From: Actinomycetes bacterium
GTDB lineage: Bacteria; Actinomycetota; Actinomycetes; Actinomycetales; Demequinaceae
DNA length: 47,426 nucleotides
Assembly (NCBI GenBank): GCA_023411615.1
Contig: JAEYOR010000040.1
Span: 1 to 47,426 of the forward strand
Direction of reading: 5' to 3'
How positions within the stretch are numbered: the stretch's first letter is position 1; each line of letters opens with the position of its first letter. The notes under the pieces are model-generated. The model did not search any database. It was given only the letters and a program-made list of their open reading frames with translations, and was not told where the DNA came from. Shown piece by piece: positions 42,565 to 47,426 of this stretch. The position numbers and the translations under genes were made by a program.

Positions 42565-42711
42565 CCGCGTACGGGACCGCGTCCTCACAAGCCAACGCTA
42601 GGGCGACCCCCGCCAATTCCGGGGAACCGACACGCCTCGCTCGGGAAGACCGTGCAACACCAGTCCCGCGCCCCGATTAGATTGGGCACATCCCCGATGC
42701 GAGAGGGCATG

Positions 42712-43455
42712 ATGACCACTGGCGAGCAACCCGACGTCCCACGCCGTGCCGCTCCGCCTCCGGCAGGTCCCCAGCCCGACATCAACGCCTACGGTTACGG
42801 CACTGCACGAGAGCGCGCCGCCCGCAACTCCGCCGGTTCATCGAGCACCGGGCGCCGGTTCTTCATCGTCGCTGTTGTGGCGGTGGTAGCCCTGCTCGCG
42901 GGAATCGGTGCGGCCATTGCCATCAACGCCATGACAGGCAAGGACGCCGACGCGACCGGCGCCTTGCCCTCCGCCCCCGTCGCCACGCTGCCTCCCACCG
43001 CAGATCTCACCCCCACAGCGTCGGCGTCATCTCCCGACCCAACAACCGCACCCACGCAAGATGCAGGGCCCGAACTCATCGCGGGCCCGGACCTCGAGGT
43101 GGGCTCATGCATCGCCGACCCCTACGAGTCCGCCGAGCAGAACCCGGACGGCTCGTACATCGTTGAGGGCTACACGGTGGTGCCGTGCACTGAATCGCAC
43201 TACGGCGAGGTGTTCATGCAGACCGCGTCGAGGGCGTCGTCTTATGACGTCGACGGCATCATCGTCGAGTCAGAGCAGCTGTGCTACACCGGATTCTCCT
43301 CGTATGTGGGCCGCTCCTACCAGGAGTCCGAGCTCTTCATGCAGCCGTTCGCCCCCACGGCCGACGCCTGGGATGAGGGCGTGCGGAGCGTCACCTGCGT
43401 GGTGATCGACCCCAACGGCCCGCTCACCGGCTCGGTGCGGAACTCCGGACGCTGA
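42712..43455 (+). CDS. Septum-formation-family membrane protein
   Basis: A 247-residue protein with a Pro-rich cytoplasmic N-terminus (about 1-45), one membrane segment (about 48-70, FFIVAVVAVVALLAGIGAAIAI), a Thr/Pro/Ser linker and an extracellular domain of the Septum_form type (PF13845). That domain has DLEVGSCIAD, VVPCTESHYGEVF, CYTGFSSYVG and WDEGVRSVTCVV, with four cysteines likely forming two disulfides. The ATG at 42712 is preferred (GAGAGG at 5-6 nt). A TTAGAT -10 lies about 30 nt upstream. The role in septation is suggested by the family name only. Confidence 0.8.
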   Translation: MTTGEQPDVPRRAAPPPAGPQPDINAYGYGTARERAARNSAGSSSTGRRFFIVAVVAVVALLAGIGAAIAINAMTGKDADATGALPSAPVATLPPTADLTPTASASSPDPTTAPTQDAGPELIAGPDLEVGSCIADPYESAEQNPDGSYIVEGYTVVPCTESHYGEVFMQTASRASSYDVDGIIVESEQLCYTGFSSYVGRSYQESELFMQPFAPTADAWDEGVRSVTCVVIDPNGPLTGSVRNSGR

Positions 43456-43460
43456 GTCCC

Positions 43461-43928
43461 GTGGGAACCCGCTTGCGCGCGAGCCATGTCGCTCTCGTCG
43501 CGGCGGGCGGCGTGCTTGGCGCGCTTGCTCGCTTTGGGGTAGCGGAGGCATGGGCCGACGCGGCGGCATGGCCGGTCGCCACGTTCACCGTCAACATCGT
43601 GGGCGCCTTTGCGCTCGGCGCGCTCCTTGAGACCCTCGCACGGCGCGGGCCGGAAGGCACTGCGGCACAGCGATTGCGGCTCACTCTCGGCACGGGCTTC
43701 CTTGGCGCCTTCACAACGTTCAGCGCCATTGCCATTGAGGTGGAGCGCATGCTCGCTGGCGGGCACATCACCACCGCTCTCGCGTATGGATTCGGCAGCG
43801 TGGTCATTGGCTTTGCGATGTGCGCGGCGGGCGTGGCGGTTTCGGCTCAAGCCCATCAACGGCGTGCGCGTCTCCTTCCCACAGATCCCGACGCCGACGC
43901 CGTGTCCACTGAGGCGGGTGCGGCATGA
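43461..43928 (+). CDS. crcB: Fluoride channel CrcB (Fluc), first copy
   Basis: A 155-residue four-helix channel that exports fluoride. It contains GGVLGALARFGVAEAW, the family's TFTVNIVGAFALGALL (NxxG) and GTGFLGAFTTFSAIAIEVERML, which matches the conserved TTFST pore motif, here TTFSA. The GTG start lies 5 bp after the previous gene. Paired with the next gene, which overlaps by ATGA, as expected for a heterodimeric antiparallel Fluc channel. No fluoride riboswitch is seen directly upstream. Confidence 0.93.
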   Translation: MGTRLRASHVALVAAGGVLGALARFGVAEAWADAAAWPVATFTVNIVGAFALGALLETLARRGPEGTAAQRLRLTLGTGFLGAFTTFSAIAIEVERMLAGGHITTALAYGFGSVVIGFAMCAAGVAVSAQAHQRRARLLPTDPDADAVSTEAGAA

Positions 43929-44314
43929 GCCTGTGGCAGGTGGTGGCGGTCGCGCTTGCGGGCGGCGCGGGAGCGACGGCACGATTTGTGGCCGACGCTG
44001 CCATCCGTTCGCGCATCTCCGGCGGCTTCCCGTGGGGAACCGTGGTGGTGAACATTGTCGGATCGTTCATCATGGGACTGGCGACCGGTGCCGCTTTGTT
44101 CAACGGCTGGCTTGGCGGAGAAAGTGGCGCTTTACTTGCGATCATCGCGGTCGGGTTCTGCGGCGGGTTCACCACGTTCTCGACCGCCATGGCCGAGTCG
44201 GTTCGCCTCATTCAATCGGGCGCCTGGCGCAGCGCGGTTGTCAACGCACTGGGCACCCTGGTGACGTGCACTGCGGCAGCCGCGGCCGGCGTCGGCCTCA
44301 TGTCCCTCGCGTGA
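43925..44314 (+). CDS. crcB: Fluoride channel CrcB (Fluc), second copy
   Basis: A 129-residue partner of the first CrcB: GGAGATARFVADAAI, GTVVVNIVGSFIMGL and GFCGGFTTFSTAMAES are complete Fluc motifs. The ATG overlaps the previous TGA. Its 3' end overlaps the convergent gene of unknown function by 17 bp. The pair forms the heterodimer in opposite membrane orientations. Confidence 0.95.
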   Translation: MSLWQVVAVALAGGAGATARFVADAAIRSRISGGFPWGTVVVNIVGSFIMGLATGAALFNGWLGGESGALLAIIAVGFCGGFTTFSTAMAESVRLIQSGAWRSAVVNALGTLVTCTAAAAAGVGLMSLA

Positions 44315-45137
44315 ATCCTGTGAGCTCAGCGTTCGTCGCAGCGACGCACGCCTCAAGGATCGCCGCGTAGAGATTGCGCGAAATCTCTTCGTAGCGGCTC
44401 GCTGCCGCGGGGTCTTCGATCCACACGTCGTTCCAGCTGCCCATGCCGCCAAACACCCATGCACGCACCGCCATGGCAAGCAGGCGGAACGCGTCGCTTT
44501 GGACCGCCGCATGCGGCGCGATGTCCGGGTGATAAGCAATTTCGGGAGCCGACGCCTCGGACTGGGCCAGAGCGTCGTCGAACCACAACGCCCACTCGGC
44601 AAGTGAGTTGGCCCGTGCAAAGTTGGCGGCGGCCACGAGGTTCCGGCGCAGCGTGTCAGCGGCGGTTGTGACGTCTGGCCTGCTCGGCACGAATGACGAG
44701 TCCACTGCGTGCCCGTTGTATCGGACGTTCCACACGCGCCGCTCAGGATGGTGCGGGTTGGCGTAACTCCACGCCGGCACCCACACCGCCGGCCGGTCGC
44801 CGGCGGCGAGCAGTCCCCAGTGTGCGTTGCCCGCAAAGGCCGATGCCACATGCGGCGGCAGTGCCCCACGCCCCGGAGTCGACAGAACAAGCCACAACCG
44901 GCCAACGCCCTGCGCGCGGAGGGCCTCGAGCCATGTTGCTGTGCCGTTGACGGGTGAAGTGGCGCCGCCGGGCGATGCGGTGCCGTCGAGAGCGTCAGTC
45001 GTGATGAACTCGACCGTGTCGACATATCCAAAGGTCGAGTTTGAGCGCTCCAACGCGGGCGCCTCGCCTTGCGGTGAGGCAAGCCATGCGGAGCCATGGA
45101 GGCCAAGAGCAATCGCGTTGGCCAGTTCGCCATTCAC
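44298..45137 (-). CDS. Protein of unknown function
   Basis: A 279-residue soluble protein that I do not recognise. It is Trp- and His-rich (WVPAWSYANPHHPERRVWNVRYNGHAVDSSF, ARANSLAEWALWFDDALAQ) without signal peptide or membrane segment. The GTG start has GAGGTGA before it at good spacing. The 3' end overlaps the crcB gene by 17 bp, convergent. Codon use agrees with its neighbours, so it looks like a real gene. No function is suggested. Confidence 0.65.
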   Translation of the reverse strand: MNGELANAIALGLHGSAWLASPQGEAPALERSNSTFGYVDTVEFITTDALDGTASPGGATSPVNGTATWLEALRAQGVGRLWLVLSTPGRGALPPHVASAFAGNAHWGLLAAGDRPAVWVPAWSYANPHHPERRVWNVRYNGHAVDSSFVPSRPDVTTAADTLRRNLVAAANFARANSLAEWALWFDDALAQSEASAPEIAYHPDIAPHAAVQSDAFRLLAMAVRAWVFGGMGSWNDVWIEDPAAASRYEEISRNLYAAILEACVAATNAELTGFTRGT

Positions 45138-45290
45138 GTGCGAGTCACCTCGTCAGTTTGAAGGGGCTTGTCATCGTGGCCCGTCATCGGGAAGCGGGAG
45201 GGCAACCCGGGCGGGAAAAGAACGGGCGGTACCGCTACATCGAATGGAAGGAGAGCGTCGGCCGGATGACCGGCGTCGGCCACACACTGG

Positions 45291-45361
45291 AGCGGGTGAC
45301 GGGAATCGAACCCGCGCTATCAGCTTGGGAAGCTGAAGTTCTGCCATTGAACTACACCCGC
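45291..45361 (-). tRNA. tRNA-Gly (anticodon CCC)
   Basis: A full cloverleaf on the minus strand: acceptor GCGGGTG pairs with CACCCGC, the anticodon stem TCAGC/GCTGA carries the loop TTCCCAA with anticodon CCC, and the T arm includes GGTTCGATTCC. The discriminator T and an encoded CCA (45288-45290) follow. It reads GGG codons. Confidence 0.95.
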
Positions 45362-45403
45362 GCGCGCGGGTCGGCGCGCTTTCATCTTAGTGGGCGGCGG
45401 CGG

Positions 45404-46318
45404 TCAGGCGTGCGGCTGCGCCACCAGCGTGAAGGTGCTCGAGCGGGTCTCGCCCGGCTGCACGAGGAACACGCCCGTCCCAGCGGCCCCCTCGGCTTCC
45501 CGGTTGAAGCCGTCGTTGGCGTTTGACACAGCCTCGACTGCGAAGAAGGTCTCACCCTGGGGGATGTAGACCACAGCGTGCTCAAGGAGCGCGCCCGCCT
45601 CGTAGTCGAGCGTCAGCGCGCCGGGGTACTCGAGCGTGGCAAGAGTCGAAGAGGTGCGCTCGGTGAAGCAGTCGTCGACAAACTCCTCGCCGAGCGGGCG
45701 CAACTCACGGAAGTCCACGCGGGGCTCCACCGGCTCTGCGTCGCCCGTGGGCAAGCAGCCGATGGCCGGGTAGTACGTGTTGCAGTTGAGCTGGAGGAGG
45801 ACGTCATCACCAACGCCAAGGTTGCGCTCAAAGTACGGGTGGTGGCCAAGGCCAGCCGGGAAGGTCTCGTTGCCATCGTTGGTGACGGCCATGGTCCACG
45901 TGAAACGTTCGCCGTCGAGCTCATAACCAAAGCGGGCGGTGAAGGCCCACGGCCAGTTGACGCCCACCACGTGACGCGAGGAGAACTCAAGGGTGACAGC
46001 CGTCTCGCTTTGCTCCACCACGGTCCACGGGAACTCAAGCCCGGTGCCGTGGATAGCCGTGCCGTCGGCAAAGTTCACTCGCAACTGGTGGTGCTTGCCC
46101 GCCCAACTGAAGACGCCCTCGCGAATCCGGTTGGACCAGGGAACGAGTGGGAACGACGCGGTGGCCCAGGCGTCGTCCAATTTGTCTGCTGGCGTGGGGC
46201 GCAGCACGTCAACCCACTGCCCGTCGATGCGCACACGCGCGTATGCGACCGACCCTCCCGAGGCGGGCACGAGCCCTACCTGCCACTGGCCATTTTCGAT
46301 CGCGACGATGTCCCTCAT
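45404..46318 (-). CDS. Aldose 1-epimerase family protein
   Basis: A 304-residue galactose mutarotase-like enzyme interconverting alpha and beta anomers of hexoses. Features include the N-terminal GQWQVGLVPASGGSVAYARV, FPLVPWSNRIREGVFSW (NR pair as in mutarotases), GTAIHGTGLEFPW, and GLGHHPYFERNL. ATG at 46318 is chosen because the longer open frame upstream is arginine-rich and not conserved; CACAAT lies 6 nt before it as a -10, consistent with a leaderless mRNA. It may act on D-hexose-6-phosphate instead; substrate is not resolvable. Confidence 0.88.
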   Translation of the reverse strand: MRDIVAIENGQWQVGLVPASGGSVAYARVRIDGQWVDVLRPTPADKLDDAWATASFPLVPWSNRIREGVFSWAGKHHQLRVNFADGTAIHGTGLEFPWTVVEQSETAVTLEFSSRHVVGVNWPWAFTARFGYELDGERFTWTMAVTNDGNETFPAGLGHHPYFERNLGVGDDVLLQLNCNTYYPAIGCLPTGDAEPVEPRVDFRELRPLGEEFVDDCFTERTSSTLATLEYPGALTLDYEAGALLEHAVVYIPQGETFFAVEAVSNANDGFNREAEGAAGTGVFLVQPGETRSSTFTLVAQPHA

Positions 46319-46401
46319 GAGGCCATTGTGGCGGATGTGACGAGGGTGGAATGCACCATCGCCCCCGACGTGTCGTCCACGTCGAGGGCGATGGCTGAGG
46401 T

Positions 46402-46959
46402 TTAGCGGTTTTGGAGTGCGTCCATCGCCACGGCGATGGCCTGAAGGAGGCGGGTGTCGTACTCGGGAGCGTCCACCGTGCAACGGTACGTATCGCGCAA
46501 GCCGAACTTGCGGGTGATGTCGAGAACCGTGCGCTCGCCGGCCTTGAAGACAAAGTCGTATGGGATGAAGTCGAAGTTCGTGAAGCGGCGCAGGATGGCG
46601 TAGGCGGGGGACTTCTCCTGACCCTTGACGGCGGGCTGGCCGGGCTGCTCGATGATCCAAGTCGAGTTGAGCATCGACGCCTTCCAGTCCTTGTGGAAGG
46701 AGCCGATCACGTTTCCGCCACCGTCAAAGACATCCACCACGGACTTGATGTCGAGCACATTGCGGGCCTTGAAGGAGAAGAGCACCGTGGTCTTGGAATC
46801 GTCGGTGAAGAACTTCACCTCTTCCTTGAGCGCAAAGCGCTTTTGCTGCGCGAAGCCGAGCAGCGAGACCGTATTCCACTCTGCGTCCGTGGACCAGATC
46901 TCGTAACGGTTGACACCCAGCGTGAAGCGCTGGCGGACAAGGAAGTTGTGCTCAGTCAT
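46402..46959 (-). CDS. LURP-one/phospholipid-scramblase-like protein
   Basis: A 185-residue Tubby-C-like protein. It opens with FLVRQRFTLGVNRYEIWSTD and continues LLGFAQQKRFALKEEVKFF, both typical of LURP-one-related/scramblase family members found in actinobacteria. It probably folds as a beta barrel around a central helix, attached to the membrane. TACGTT lies 6 nt before the ATG (leaderless). Function in bacteria is unknown. Confidence 0.82.
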   Translation of the reverse strand: MTEHNFLVRQRFTLGVNRYEIWSTDAEWNTVSLLGFAQQKRFALKEEVKFFTDDSKTTVLFSFKARNVLDIKSVVDVFDGGGNVIGSFHKDWKASMLNSTWIIEQPGQPAVKGQEKSPAYAILRRFTNFDFIPYDFVFKAGERTVLDITRKFGLRDTYRCTVDAPEYDTRLLQAIAVAMDALQNR

Positions 46960-47150
46960 GGTGAAAACGTAGCGCTACTCAACGGCCCCGGCGCGCCACT
47001 CGTAAAGTGCCTGGTATATCGGTGAGTTTCGAAAACGCCGGAATGCACGGGAATTGCGCAGGTGTTCCATTGACGTCCGCAATGCGCGGCTGGAGTGGTG
47101 GCGAGGAGGAGGCCACCATCTCAAGAAGGTCCGAATGACAGGAGTGCATC

Positions 47151-47375
47151 ATGGCGATCGGTTCCGGAATTTTCCTCATTGTTGTTGGCGCGATCTTGAC
47201 CTTCGCGGTCAACACGTCGGTTGAGGCCGTCAACCTGGTAGCCGTCGGCTGGATCTGCATGGTCGCGGGAGCGATCGCGATCCTCGTCTCGCTGGTGGTC
47301 AACAACCAGGCCCGCCACACCAGCCACCGCGAGGTGGTGGACGAGCACGTCGCAGAACACCGCCACGTCTCTTAA
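47151..47375 (+). CDS. Small membrane protein, DUF6458-like
   Basis: A 74-residue protein with two hydrophobic helices (about 6-24 and 29-50) and a His/Glu-rich polar tail. The pattern GSGIFLIVVGAILTFAV and VGWICMVAGAIAIL fits DUF6458 small membrane proteins common in actinobacteria. The ribosome-binding site AGGAG precedes the ATG. Function is unknown. Confidence 0.75.
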   Translation: MAIGSGIFLIVVGAILTFAVNTSVEAVNLVAVGWICMVAGAIAILVSLVVNNQARHTSHREVVDEHVAEHRHVS

Positions 47376-47388
47376 GACATCCCCGCCG

Positions 47389-47426
47389 ACGCTGGGGCGC
47401 CGACCATGCCGAACGCGCCCCAGCGT
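47389..47426 (+). terminator. Terminator after the small membrane protein gene
   Basis: A perfect 12-bp inverted repeat (47389-47400 with 47415-47426) closes a 14-nt loop, 13 bp past the stop codon. Any T-run would lie beyond the window edge. Confidence 0.7.

Noticed and set aside
43401..43460. Fluoride riboswitch in front of the crcB pair
   Set aside because: The gap before the first crcB is only 5 bp and the preceding sequence is coding; no crcB motif was recognised.

Overview
The window is 47.4 kb of high-G+C chromosomal DNA from an actinobacterium, most likely of the order Micrococcales. The evidence is the gene content (actinobacterial-type inositol-phosphate synthase, the rpsF-ssb-rpsR-rplI-dnaB block, paired CrcB proteins, CopD-CtaG fusion, septum-formation and DUF6458-type small proteins) and the abundance of TAnnnT -10 boxes placed 6 nt in front of start codons, as in leaderless actinobacterial mRNAs. 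The genus cannot be fixed from the sequence. No rRNA, CRISPR array, insertion sequence or prophage was seen; one tRNA gene (Gly, anticodon CCC) is present.

Layout. 1-7.1 kb: ino1 and its padR neighbour, a bifunctional penicillin-binding protein, and a convergent pair encoding an ATP-grasp ligase and a FemAB-like aminoacyltransferase; together the last three look like a peptidoglycan assembly and cross-bridge module. 7.2-10.6 kb: rpsF, ssb, rpsR, rplI, then dnaB behind a cluster of DnaA-box-like sites. 10.6-19.6 kb: mostly housekeeping and membrane genes, including a large flippase-like protein with an embedded degenerate kinase domain, a CPBP protease, MOSC protein, purB, a holin-like membrane protein and a HisC-type aminotransferase.

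19.7-32.5 kb: a surface-polysaccharide cluster in two facing blocks. The plus-strand block encodes a GT2 glycosyltransferase, an ABC-2 exporter (permease and ATPase), a polysialyltransferase-like protein, a CMP-sugar synthetase fused to a HAD phosphatase, a DUF6716-like putative glycosyltransferase and a NeuB-type synthase. The minus-strand block encodes an inositol-monophosphatase-like phosphatase, a fusion of a sialyltransferase-like domain to a second NeuB, two tandem KdsB-like cytidylyltransferases, and a TPR protein ending in a domain with sialyl-motif-like signatures. All steps to make, activate, polymerise and export a CMP-activated nonulosonic or ulosonic acid are represented, but no ManNAc-forming or pseudaminic/legionaminic acid enzymes are present. 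A Kdn- or Kdo-like polymer (for example a teichulosonic acid) is therefore the best inference.

32.6-41.5 kb: a pyruvate/branched-chain 2-oxoacid dehydrogenase operon (E1alpha, E1beta, E2) behind a striking tandem-palindrome operator, then a UDP-glucose pyrophosphorylase, a DHA2 drug exporter and a CopD-CtaG copper/cytochrome-oxidase assembly protein.

41.5-42.7 kb: the most unusual stretch, about 1.2 kb without a credible protein gene. It holds two tandem modules of the same architecture: TCCACA-type (DnaA-box-like) repeats, an A-rich block, a conserved CATTTGSGCTTGCG element, a putative -10, a highly structured RNA of roughly 300-350 nt, and an intrinsic terminator whose stem differs between modules but whose loop (CGCTTAC) is identical. 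I recognise neither RNA; they are the best candidate for a previously undescribed system. 42.7-47.4 kb: a septum-formation-like protein, two CrcB fluoride channels, an unrecognised protein, tRNA-Gly, an aldose 1-epimerase, a LURP-one/scramblase-like protein and a small membrane protein.
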